Shown piece after piece: positions 54,696-64,000 of a DNA stretch of 64,000 nt (within the stretch, counting starts at the first letter, position 1; every line of letters begins with the position of its first letter). Below the pieces are notes generated by a model. The model was not told the DNA's origin, ran no database searches, and worked only from the letters and a program-made list of their open reading frames with translations. The stretch spans positions 1,547,907-1,611,906 of the forward strand of contig CAJINV010000009.1 of the NCBI GenBank assembly GCA_905178155.1, given 5' to 3'. This DNA is from Amoebophrya sp. A120. Taxonomy: Eukaryota > Sar > Dinophyceae > Syndiniales > Amoebophryaceae. The position numbers and the translations under genes are program-made.

Positions 54696-56585
54696 ATGCC
54701 CTCCACGCGTAGCATAAACCGGACTCCTCTTGCTGGTCATGCAATACAGAATTTTTTAGAGTCCAAAGTTAGCATCACAAGTTCCAACCTTCCAGACCCA
54801 GACATTTTTGCAACCCATATGCACTACACAGACTGCACAGGTCGGGGGACCGCCGAGCCTGGAACTGCCGGAGACTCTTCTGCAGCTGACACAAGCCTTT
54901 TTCCGCACGCCGATTTATCAGCACACGAGGACGACCGATGTTTCCGGCAGTTGCAAGTCCACACGGGCGAGGACTTGGTATGCGGTCAGGTGATACCCGA
55001 GTTTTCGTTCGTGCCCCACACGCTGGATCAGGTAGCTCTGTCCACCTGCACTGAATTTGTCTCACTTTACAACGAAACTTTTGCCGCGGCTGAGGAGCAG
55101 AGGCAGACGGCAATAAAAGGAGGCGATAGCATTAGCAGCGACGGGAAAAGTGCTGATTCCAAAAGTCTTATCCGAGAAACGCACGACGCTTACCTGGCGA
55201 AATGGCAGCAGTTTGTGGAGTTGGTTCAGCGGCGAACCACGGAAGTTCTCTCGTACCTGCAGTCTGGTGCGGCTGAGGACCCGCAAAAGTATCAGGAGCA
55301 GCTGGACGTGCCCGCCTACGCAAACACAACTCTGGACGTCTTGCAGGCACATCTTTCCAAGCTCACAGATGAAGTCGAGGCGGTGTGGGAGAGCGGAGTG
55401 CCGAAGCTGCTGCGAACCCCCATGTCTGGACAGGGAGAAATCGTGGAGGACGCTGCTTCATCATCTGTAACAACCGCAAACGCTATGGAAAGCCTTTCTG
55501 ACCTACTGCACGCCACTGCGCACGTGATCTACACCAGGGTCTGCCTGCTCATCGAGAACTGGTCCATGACTGTGTTAACAAACTTTCACATTTGGCGCCT
55601 GGAGGGCGATTCGGCCGCAACGCACATACTGGCAAGCCTGCGAGGCAACACGAAGATACCCCAGCCGAATTACATTTTTCACGACATCGGCCCGAAAAGG
55701 TGGAACGTCTTGCGCTATCTGATCGAAAATAAACTACCAAGAAAGGGCCTACTCGCTAGCAGTACCGACGGGAAAGCAACAATAATAAATGGCGACAATC
55801 AACCATACAAAATCCGCATGCTGGAGGTCGGCGTGGACCAAGCCAATACGACCGAGCGCCTGCTTCAAACCTACTCGAACCTTTTCCATGTCGGCGTAGA
55901 TCCTTGGCAAAATAAACCAGTGGAGACGGGTGTTCGTGATGTTGCGGTCAATGGAGATCTGACGTTCGAACGGGTTCAGTCCAAGCTGCGGCGGTTCGGC
56001 GACCGGTCGGTACTACTACGCATGACCAGCTACGAGGCGTCGCTTCTGTACGAACCTGCTTCCTCTGCCGCTGCGGTCGGAGCAGCTGGCGAATTGCAGC
56101 AGGACAGAGCTGCAGCTTCGTCTGCGAACTCAATTAGCGAAAGCGATGGCGAGAAAAAATTCGACCTGATTTTTCTCGACGCGCTGCATGACCACGCAAG
56201 CGTAGTGCAAGATGTCCTGCAGTGGATTTGGAAGGTCGATTTTGCGAACGGTGCGATTCTCTGCGGACATGACTACCAATGGCAATACCCAGGACTTCCC
56301 ATGTATGGTATTGAAAATCTTGAGTCAAGGCAGAGCATGTTTCTCAGAAATATTTTATGTAGGTAGTCGTGCTTCAAGAGCAGGAGACAAAGAGGTGGAA
56401 CGTGTGTCTTCTACACGATGCCAAAAGGCAATGTGCAGGCAGTGCTGGTTGCAAGTGTAGCGCATGACTGACGTCTTGATTCAAGATTTTGCTATTATAC
56501 GCTGGCTGTAGTCACGGTAGCGCAACGTGTAGGGAAGCAGGTTCACCTGAGCAGTGATGGTATGTGGTGGATGGAGTTCCTGTAG
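54696..56585 (+). CDS. SAM-dependent class I methyltransferase (MTase_24-like), two exons
   Basis: Exon 1 (54696-56307) and a small last exon (56512-56585) join through a 204-nt GT-AG intron in phase, giving about 561 residues. The N-terminal half is helical (FVSLYNETFAAAEEQRQ, WQQFVELVQRRTTEVLSYL, NTTLDVLQAHLSKLTDEVEAV). The catalytic part has motif I IRMLEVGVDQANTTERLL (about residue 374), FHVGVDPW as the acidic post-I strand, FDLIFLDALHDHASVVQDVL (about 488) and GAILCGHDYQWQYPGLPM (about 519), the layout of Methyltransf_24 enzymes. The last exon adds VHLSSDGMWWMEFL, resembling the usual C-terminal strand of that family, which supports the splice. Substrate unknown. Unspliced, the frame would end at 56366 without that strand. 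Confidence 0.75.
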
Positions 56586-56878
56586 CGAACAAGACGAAGG
56601 AGCGGAAGCAAACATATTGACATACAGGCTCACGAAAGAACACCGCAATATTGCCACCAAGATAAGCCTGCCGTTTTTTTTTCAAGCTACAGTAGCGCAC
56701 ACGTGTTCATGCGATTTGAGAAGTCGAACTCGAAGTTCCTCTTTTTTACTTTCCTGGTGGTCGTTTATTCTGGATGCTGCATCTAGTGATCGTCATCGTG
56801 GTACAAGAATTTCATTCACGGCGAGTAGCAAGGATCTATGTTCTCTGGTGTTCACCTCGAAGAAGAAAATGAAATGCA
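56586..56878. other. Short intergenic spacer
   Basis: About 290 bases between two codirectional genes, with no feature seen. Confidence 0.5.
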
Positions 56879-58561
56879 ATGTTTAAAGTCCCTATCATAT
56901 GTAAAAAATTTCCCAGAGTACTATATCGCCATGACCACTATCACACGATACGAGACCTCCGCCGTGGTATTGCCTCGTTGACTAGTGCCGACGAGGATCA
57001 TGGGCCGAAACGACAACTCCTGCGTTGCACGACCCTTTTGGCCCAGCTAGACACTGCAAGCGAAAAGGCTGCATCCCCGAGCCGGTGCTTACACGTCGTC
57101 CGCAAATGGGCGCAAGAGGTTCTGGCGCACCTCCAACATCGAACAGCTGAAGAAACTTTTTCTGCACAAGATTGTGTCCTGTCGCTATTTTTCCTGTCAC
57201 AGAGGTTTGAAATACTTGTCCCTCAAGGTCTATGTGCCGGCACTTATCCTCCTGCATCTGGTACCAAGGTGAGGCCGCGTGGAAGCCTACTTCAGCAATC
57301 ATCTGTTTTGCTGCATTTTCGGACAACGAACAGTAAAAGCACGAGATTCAACATATCTAGGCCTGCCAGCACAAGCGTACCCGGTCCGAGCTGGCCGATA
57401 GGATATCGGAACTCCAATGCACTAGCAGCCGACATCAAGAGCAACTTCGTTTTGGAGCTACCGCCAACGGTCTGGAACGTCGTATCACAGACACCTTTGC
57501 GATCCCACTTGGAGGCTCAGGAGCTCAACCTCAGGCAACTGGCACTTCTATGCTATTCGTGGGCTCGGCTGAGATACGCGCCTGACTCTACGGTGTGGAA
57601 ACTTTGGACTGCTTCCACCGAAAATGCATTTCTCAAACCAGACTGCTTTGAAAGTGAGGATGAGAAAACACTATGTAGACAGCATGCGCGCTGCCCTACT
57701 ACTCAAAGGAAGATCACTGGACCCCATGGCGGCATATGTGGTACCAGAACTTCTCATGTGCTTGTCAAGATGATGCTCGGGCTCGGTGGCCTGCTGCAAA
57801 TGGAAGCTATCGCAGTACGAAGAGCAACGAAATTTTTCAGCCCCAGAAGCGCTCGCAGCCTCTGTGGACAGGCGCTTCAGGCGTTCGGCAGCACTGGCGT
57901 GGGACGTCCGACTTGTGCCACGACCCCGGTTGACGTTGCGTACGTTATCACTGCGAGTTTTCTGCGCGACAGCCTGTTTCCTCACATACAAGCACTATTG
58001 CCGAGCTTGTCGCGCACTGAACTAGCGATGATCGTTTATAATGTGAAAGCGTTTCTGCCCGAAAGTTTTTGGGAGGCGCTTTCCGAAAATATCGATTTGC
58101 CGTTGGACGACTTCCTTGATTCGAAGGAAGCGGACGGGAAGCACTCCAGTCTATTTCCGCCAACTTTCTTCGACGATCTGGTTTATGCGACACTGAACGA
58201 GGTGGAGCGACCAGAAGGCGACACAGATGAAAAAGCGCACAGCTCCGCCGGCGTCTTTGTTTCTGTGGCGAAATTGGCCGTACAGGGAACAACCAGAATA
58301 GGAAGCGCCGCTCTTTTGCAATTAGTCCGGAGTGTGAGCAGTAGAATTTCTGCCGGGGAGTTTCGAGATCTTACACTCGACGCTCGTACTGGTCGGAAGG
58401 CACTGAAAGGCAGATCTTGTCCTCAAGTTATATCTCATTGCGCGCAGGGCGCCGCAGACATATATTTGTATTGCTTGGACCAAAAGATAAAGGACTCTGA
58501 AAGTACAACTAGCCTGGAGGCCCACAACATAATTTTTTACGATCGAGCGCGGAAGTTGTAG
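56879..58561 (+). CDS. FASTK/heptatricopeptide-like helical-repeat protein, probably mitochondrial
   Basis: A single-exon frame of 560 residues from ATG 56879. The N-terminus (MFKVPIICKKFPRVLYRHDH) is basic and free of acidic residues for about 16 positions, compatible with organelle import. Helical units have the FASTK/HPR pattern of an acidic or polar start, LxxLAxxxxxxARLxY and a spacer: ELNLRQLALLCYSWARLRYA (about residue 213), then FLRDSLFPHIQALLPSLSRT and ELAMIVYNVKAFLPESFWEA (about 360-400), and FVSVAKLAVQGTTRIGSAAL near 460. Such proteins bind organellar RNA; in alveolates they are linked to fragmented mitochondrial rRNAs. I do not see a terminal RAP domain. Assignment is by repeat pattern read by eye. 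Confidence 0.6.
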   Translation: MFKVPIICKKFPRVLYRHDHYHTIRDLRRGIASLTSADEDHGPKRQLLRCTTLLAQLDTASEKAASPSRCLHVVRKWAQEVLAHLQHRTAEETFSAQDCVLSLFFLSQRFEILVPQGLCAGTYPPASGTKVRPRGSLLQQSSVLLHFRTTNSKSTRFNISRPASTSVPGPSWPIGYRNSNALAADIKSNFVLELPPTVWNVVSQTPLRSHLEAQELNLRQLALLCYSWARLRYAPDSTVWKLWTASTENAFLKPDCFESEDEKTLCRQHARCPTTQRKITGPHGGICGTRTSHVLVKMMLGLGGLLQMEAIAVRRATKFFSPRSARSLCGQALQAFGSTGVGRPTCATTPVDVAYVITASFLRDSLFPHIQALLPSLSRTELAMIVYNVKAFLPESFWEALSENIDLPLDDFLDSKEADGKHSSLFPPTFFDDLVYATLNEVERPEGDTDEKAHSSAGVFVSVAKLAVQGTTRIGSAALLQLVRSVSSRISAGEFRDLTLDARTGRKALKGRSCPQVISHCAQGAADIYLYCLDQKIKDSESTTSLEAHNIIFYDRARKL

Positions 58562-59122
58562 ACAGCCCGAACAAAAACAATCCTTCACTTCGCCGACTAC
58601 TTGAACTGGTGCTGTTCTATCACTTCGAGCACGCGGATACGTCAAAGAGTACTTGCATTGTACCTGTCTCGACTGCATGATCAACCAAACCACAAGTCTC
58701 GCTCTTACGAGTCAGTCACGATTGTTGATGTTTTTTCTGGAGATCTTGCAGCTACCACTGCTGCGGTTTTTGTGTCGCATTTTCGTATTTCTGTCCGAAT
58801 GTTGTCAATTTCAATTTGCTTCTCTAATTCTAATTGTGACCTTTTCAGGCCGATCATGTAAAATTAGAAATGACGAAGACGAGGATAAGAAAAACCTCCG
58901 AAAGACAGGAGACTAACTACGGTAAGGGTTTCAACGAAAATGCGTAATACCCCCCACTTAGACTAGATGTAGTTGTTTCAGGTGGTTTTGGAAATTTGTT
59001 GACGCTAGCATCAACAGCTTTTACGTCAGCTGGGCCCTGCTAGATTTCGAGCTTGCTTCTGTCGACTTCCAAGAAGAAAGCGCATTCTTTCACGACCAGA
59101 AAGTGCGTGAACCCCAACAAAG
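58562..59122. other. Intergenic, no gene seen
   Basis: About 560 bases with short frames only, presumably 3' and 5' flanks of the adjoining genes. Confidence 0.5.
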
Positions 59123-60447
59123 ATGATCATTCAGGATGGGGTGGTCCCCTGGGTCGAGAAGTACCGACCGGACAACTTGCACAACATTCACGGTCACGAG
59201 GAGATTCTGAGCACGTTGCAGCGGTTCATGCGCGCCAACCAGCTGCCGAACCTCTTGCTGCACGGCCCGGCGGGCACGGGCAAAACCACCACGGCAGTCG
59301 CGATTTGCAAGCAAATTTTCGGGAACAAGGAGTACAAAATGAGCACGCTAGAGTTAAACGCGTCGGACGACCGCGGCATCGGCGTGATAAGGAACGAAGT
59401 GAAAAACTTTGCGCAGAGCACCAGCTTTGGCTCCTTCACCTTCGAGAAAGTAGGGAAGGAGCAAGCGAAACAGCAGCAGGAAACTTTGAACGACGGGGAC
59501 GTCGTGATGGCGGACGCAGCAGGTGACAACTCAGGTGGTTTGGATATTTACGCAAAAATCCGATCGCAGTACAAGGTGGTGATTCTCGACGAGGCGGACT
59601 CGATGACCAACGTCGCACAATTCGCCTTGCGCAGAATGATCGAGCAATATTCCTCAAACGTGCGATTTATGATCATCTGCAACTTTGCCCACAAAATCAT
59701 TCCCGCGCTGGTGTCTCGATGTACGGCGTTCAGGTAAGGAAACAGAGCGTGTTTTCGACGTTTTTTTCTTGATGGTCTGGGGGAAAAAAAAGAATGAAAA
59801 GTTTGCAGCGCTGAGCAGCCAACATAAGTAGGACTCGAAACAAGCAGACCGAACTACATCTAGGATCACCGTTCCTCTCTAAAAAAAGGTTTTCCGTTCT
59901 CCCGGAGGAGCATACGGCGGCCTGCGTGCACAAGGTCGCACAGCACGAGAATCTTGATGTGGATGTTCGGGCGGTCTCTGCGCTTCAGAAGTGCAGCAAC
60001 GGCGACTTGCGGAAAGTGCTGAATATGTTGCAGTCGCTGGCGATTTTAGAGAAGGCGAAGAAGAAAAAGCTTCCCAGCACCTCTGCGAGCAACGAAAATG
60101 CACAAGCGCACAAAACACGCATCTCCGAAGCCGAAATCTATCGATCGCTCGGCCTCTGCACGCCCCAGGAGCTGGATCTGGTCGTCAAAGAGCTGCTGAC
60201 AAACTCCGACCCGGAAAAGTTGGTACAACTGATCTTGTCCCAAAGAGGGAACCTCCAATCCATGCTCCCGGGGCTGCACGCGCGCCTGATCAAGCTGCCC
60301 TTCAAAGCGCCTGCGACTCGCCTGAAAGTGGTGGAAGCACTCAGCAGCGTGGAATGGCGATTTACACAGGGGGCCTTCAAACCCGAGTATGAAGCGGCCT
60401 ACTTGGTCAACGAAATTATGGTGCTACGAGCCGGCTGGCAGTATTGA
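59123..60447 (+). CDS. RFC5: Replication factor C small subunit, RFC5 (yeast Rfc3)-like
   Basis: Exons 59123-59733 and 59889-60447 are joined by a 155-nt GT-AG intron that splits the Arg codon in CTAFRF, giving 389 residues, close to the family size. The clamp-loader AAA+ motifs are present: PWVEKYRPDNL at the start, Walker A GPAGTGKTTT (about residue 48), LELNASDDRGI, Walker B VVILDEADSMT (about 152), sensor 1 in FMIICNFAHKI, and the SRC arginine-finger motif SRCTAF (about 198). Domain II (GDLRKVLNMLQS) and a helical collar domain follow. LEV/DEAD spacing and the absence of an N-terminal extension fit RFC5 better than RFC2/RFC4. The complex loads PCNA onto primed DNA. A family-atypical Gln/Asp-rich insert (QQQETLNDGDVVMADAAG) lies between the ASDDRG motif and Walker B. 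Confidence 0.85.
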
Positions 60448-62160
60448 GAGAACAGGACTGCTGTGGTGCTTTTCAATATCCGAACGGTCCTGGCCGAGGC
60501 GTGAAGAACCGCTAAGACTAGAATGAAAGTAAACGACACCGTTCAACGCGTAAGTAAACGCACTCTACGAAAAACGACTCCTAGACTAAGTAATGTACAT
60601 CATTACAATGATTGCCGTGGCCGTCACCACATTGCTGGTTCTGCCGGCCGCGACTCCGAGCCTCTACATGGCGTTCTGCTAAAGATAGTTGACCAAATTG
60701 ATAAGTAATTGCAATGCTTTGTCGAGCGCAAATTCGGTTCTCGCTTTGTTTCTGATGCTCCTCTTTTCACACTATACATAGCCAGAACTTCGGATTCGGT
60801 CTTCATCGATAGCGAGCGCAAACAGGTCGACCACAACTGCCGAGCGAGTTTTGTGCTACTAGCTTCGTTTCTCGAACTTGATAAACTATTGGCTGTCTGT
60901 CCCCGAGTGCTGCATCGATTTGAGTGGCCCAATGCCAGAGTGAAATTTCCGTCGTTAGATACATAATGGCTCTCCTACATATTCGGCTAACCAATTTTTT
61001 CATCCGCTACTTTTTGATCCAGGTCCCCCCAAGTATTCCGAAGCTGTGCACTTTGTAAGGCGTATAAAACTGTACAGATTTTCGGCGCCCCTCACCGAAA
61101 GCTACCATACCTTTTTGAATTTGAAGAACATTGTTGGTTGTATCAGCTTCTTTTCGAACGACCATACGCACTATTAGTTGGTAGGAAAAAAAACAAAAGT
61201 CGTAGACCCCACCGATCCTTCCTTCTTGAAACACAGTGGTCAGTAGGGTTCTATCTCTTGTTTACAGTGCTTCACCGCGGTCCCATTGCAAGCATTTGGT
61301 CGGAAAGCAAGTACCTAAGAAGATATTTTCTACACCAATATTTGTTTTGTCGTGGAATTTGTTCGAGCACTAGATCGTTCTTTTTTGCATGTTATCGCAA
61401 ATTCTGAACAAGAACTACAATTTGTCGATATTGAAGCAAGAAGTCAGGTTGTTTTCCTCTGTAGATAAAACGTACAACCTTTTATGCACTACCGCACTGT
61501 TTCTCTTTTTTATCCTCTGTCTTCTACTCACGCTCTTCTATTTTTTCCTCTAGAAATATAAACCCACAAAAATATACATCCGAAATACATAGTAATAGTT
61601 AGTATTCCTTGATAAACACGGAGCGAAATCTTGACTTCTGTCTACTGTTGCTAGACTCCCTCGGTCAGATTTGTTCGTACTTTTTTTCGACTTCATAAAT
61701 TTAGAAAATTTCTGTGGTTGATTGCTTCTGTTTGCAAGAAGTCCACATTACCATAGGTCTCTACTACCTAAAGTCGGTTTTTACCAGAAGATAGCTTTGT
61801 TTATTGCTGGGGGGCAATAGGACCATACTTTTACTTTTCAAATAAAGGTTTCTGCTAGACGATTCCCATAGCGCGGTCTTATCCCGCCTGCTTTACGTCA
61901 CAAACGTCAAGAAGTTCGTCGTCTTTCGTCTTGTTTTTTGGGCGTGATAATAAATATTCAGGCTGTGCTTCTAGGCAGGAAAAAGAGCGTGGCTGCACAA
62001 GCGTACGTTATTGAAAACAAGCTCGGGATAGTACTACACACTACAAACAGGGTAAAAGGGATAATCTACAACAATAGGCTGAACCTGAAGAAATAGCGTA
62101 CCACTGAGAGAATTTATTATCGAGAAAAATCACAGAGAGCAGGATAAGAAAGAATTTATT
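60448..62160. other. Intergenic, AT-rich, no gene seen
   Basis: About 1.7 kb with only short, overlapping frames and T-rich tracts, and no repeat or RNA gene that I can support. Confidence 0.5.
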
Positions 62161-64000
62161 ATGGAGAAATATTATGCCAACGAACAGATTGGGCAGTCCA
62201 GCTCCTCGTGTGCCCGGGATCTGAACAACGACCTGAACGACAACATGGGTACGACATCACAACCGGGCTTCCTGCAGCGCATCATCGGGAAGTGCCTGCA
62301 CAGCCGGCAGTACCTGCCGCTCGGCCACGATGCGGAGCAGCAGCGAGGGGGCGACGGAGACGTGTCTGCGGGGCACGTCGGGAGGTACATCTCCCTCGCG
62401 AACAACGACCGGGCAAGCAAGTTCGCCTGCCACGTGCCGGCGATCATCACGTTCAGTTCAACGGCACTGTTTCTCTTCGCGCTCTTCTACTCCCAGGTGA
62501 TGTTCATACATCTCACGCTTTTCATGGGCGCCTGGATGTTCGGCTGGGTGAGTTACATGGGCATTTGCAGCTACTTCGGCGTCAAGAAGATGCGATACGA
62601 ATGCAGCCAGGACTGGGGCAAGCAGTGGGAGGATTATTTGGTACCAATGGGCGAGTTAGTTTCAATTTTATGATACTACGTACACTTTCATGATGACACA
62701 TTTGTCAGTAACTACATACTTAGATAGATTTGGATTGTTTGCGTATGTGCGTGCATGTGGGGGTTTTTACTCATGTGCCAACTCGCATTCCGATCAATCA
62801 ACAGGCTCGCAATCCGGGTTGCGACGAGGGTCTGCTGCATTTCGTTATTTTGCCAAATTACGACGAAGAGGAGGAAATGATGTCGCAAACGATTAACAAC
62901 GTGGCCAACAACAAGCTCGCGAAAAAATACATGGTCGTTGTGCTCGCCATGGAAGCACGAGAGGGCGAAGCAGGACAACAGAAAGCAAACAAGTATAGCT
63001 AGACTGTAGTGTTTTTACTCAATGGTTTGTCGTAGTCGTGCAGAAAATTTGTTCTGTCGCGGGTTTGCAATGCTCCCTACTAACCCGCGGATGTCACAGT
63101 CATGTCAGTCATGATTTATGAATATACTTGCAATTATGGGACGCGATAGATACTTACAAGCAATAAGCAAAATCAACAACGAACCTCACAGCCTGATCCA
63201 GAGACACCAGCACCTGTTCAAGGCCATGTTTGCGACTTACCATCCGGCAAGCATCCCGGGCGAAGTGAAGGGGAAATCCTCAAACACGCAGTGGGCTTAC
63301 CGTGAAGTGCAAAGATGGTATGTTTTTCGTACCCAAGAAAAACTTCAGGCTAGTTCCAAAGCCAAGTGCAAGTATGTAAATCTCAATGTTGCCGTTCCTG
63401 AATACTAGGAGTCAGATCTTCTTGCAGCGTCGGCGTCCGCAACTCCACGCCACGAGAGAAACTAACACACGAAACAAAAACAGGTATGGAGCCCACGTCT
63501 CTCGCGAAGGAGGGGAGCAGGATGCGAGCAAGGTTTTCTTGACGGTCGCGGATGCCGACAGCATCCACCACAAAGAGTACTTTGCCAATTTGACGCTAAA
63601 GGCCATGCCACTCTCAAGGGAAGAGCGAACCTGGACCATGTGGCAGCCACCAATACTGAACTGGAGAAACTGGGAAACGGTATAATGACATCAGCTAGGC
63701 TTGTTTTTACTAGCATCCAGCATGATCGGAAACTGACACGACCCCGGAACCGGATCAAAATCTCAATGCATTTTGTTTGTTCTTCCATCTTCGCGTTTCC
63801 TAAATCAAATCGCAAACGACCAACACGCGGCCTCTTTTCAGGTTCCCGGTCCCGTCCGGACTTCCTCTTACGGGACCTTTCTGTTCGAAGTTTCCGGTCT
63901 GGTGTCCTCCCCGGTGATTGACCACTTGGTCTTTTCGACCTACACACTCACGCTCGCGCTGGCCAACCACCCCATCGTGGACGGGTGGGATGCCGACGTG
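62161..64000 (+). CDS. Membrane glycosyltransferase, GT2-like, 5' part (runs off the window)
   Basis: Exons 62161-62658, 62805-62992, 63192-63317, 63484-63679 and 63842-64000 (continuing) join in phase by GT-AG introns of 146, 199, 166 and 162 nt. The 389 residues seen have a polar N-terminus, two or three transmembrane helices (VPAIITFSSTALFLFALFY, FIHLTLFMGAWMFGWVSYM), then the start of a GT-A fold: LHFVILPNYDEEEEMMSQTI, YMVVVLAMEAREGEAG, the conserved GKSSNTQWAYREVQRW block and the DxD motif in VADADSIHHKEY. A later block reads ILNWRNWETVPGPVRTSSYG. GT2 processive enzymes use this DxD for nucleotide-sugar and metal binding. Active-site orientation, donor and polymer are unknown. The missing 3' end should hold the acceptor-side motifs and more membrane helices. 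Confidence 0.75.

Noticed and set aside
1-64000. tRNA, rRNA, snRNA genes and dinoflagellate spliced-leader relics
   Set aside because: Looked for by eye (TPsiC-arm-like words, leader sequence); none could be supported without a covariance search.

Overview
The window looks like nuclear DNA of a protist, most likely an alveolate of the dinoflagellate lineage. The evidence is indirect. All 15 genes I could support, including partial and weak ones, lie on the + strand. Most are split by GT-AG introns of about 35-200 nt. The encoded families are eukaryotic: a replication factor C small subunit, a METTL21-type methyltransferase, mitochondrial ribosomal protein S6, a FAM221-type Cys-cluster protein and proteins resembling FASTK/heptatricopeptide-repeat (HPR) organelle RNA factors. 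Many proteins carry long Ser/Ala/Gln-rich disordered stretches. I saw no rRNA or tRNA gene, CRISPR array or dinoflagellate spliced-leader relic by eye.

Layout. 1-137: C-terminal scrap of a gene. 753-3651: FAM221-like gene whose coding sequence is interrupted by a 1.7-kb GC-rich element (828-2560) with about 80-bp imperfect terminal inverted repeats and a 5-bp target duplication. 4223-4545: weak small gene. 6992-11544 and 13212-15850: two large unrecognised secreted or membrane-associated proteins. 16471-26062: a roughly 3,100-residue protein. 27434-29826: protein with an internally duplicated, unrecognised domain. 30364-32709: helical-repeat protein. 33166-34593: METTL21-like methyltransferase with a membrane tail. 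34600-42080: gene desert of GC-rich islands, a palindromic satellite and a candidate TTAA-flanked inverted-repeat element. 42090-44543: four-exon membrane protein. 45389-45850: mitochondrial S6. 46272-49187: highly charged protein. 49291-53438: minisatellites, including a 141-bp array inside an intron of a WW-like gene. 54696-56585: SAM methyltransferase. 56879-58561: FASTK/HPR-like protein. 59123-60447: RFC5-like clamp-loader subunit. 62161-64000: 5' part of a multi-exon membrane glycosyltransferase.

There are no operons. The only functional theme I can propose is mitochondrial gene expression (S6 plus two possible organelle RNA-binding helical-repeat proteins); the rest is a mixed, codirectional set. 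Exon joins were worked out by reading phase, GT/AG dinucleotides and protein continuity, not from transcripts. The most notable observation is the TIR/TSD element inside the FAM221-like coding sequence: it can be read as an introner-type intron or as a recent gene-breaking insertion, and both readings restore the same frame.
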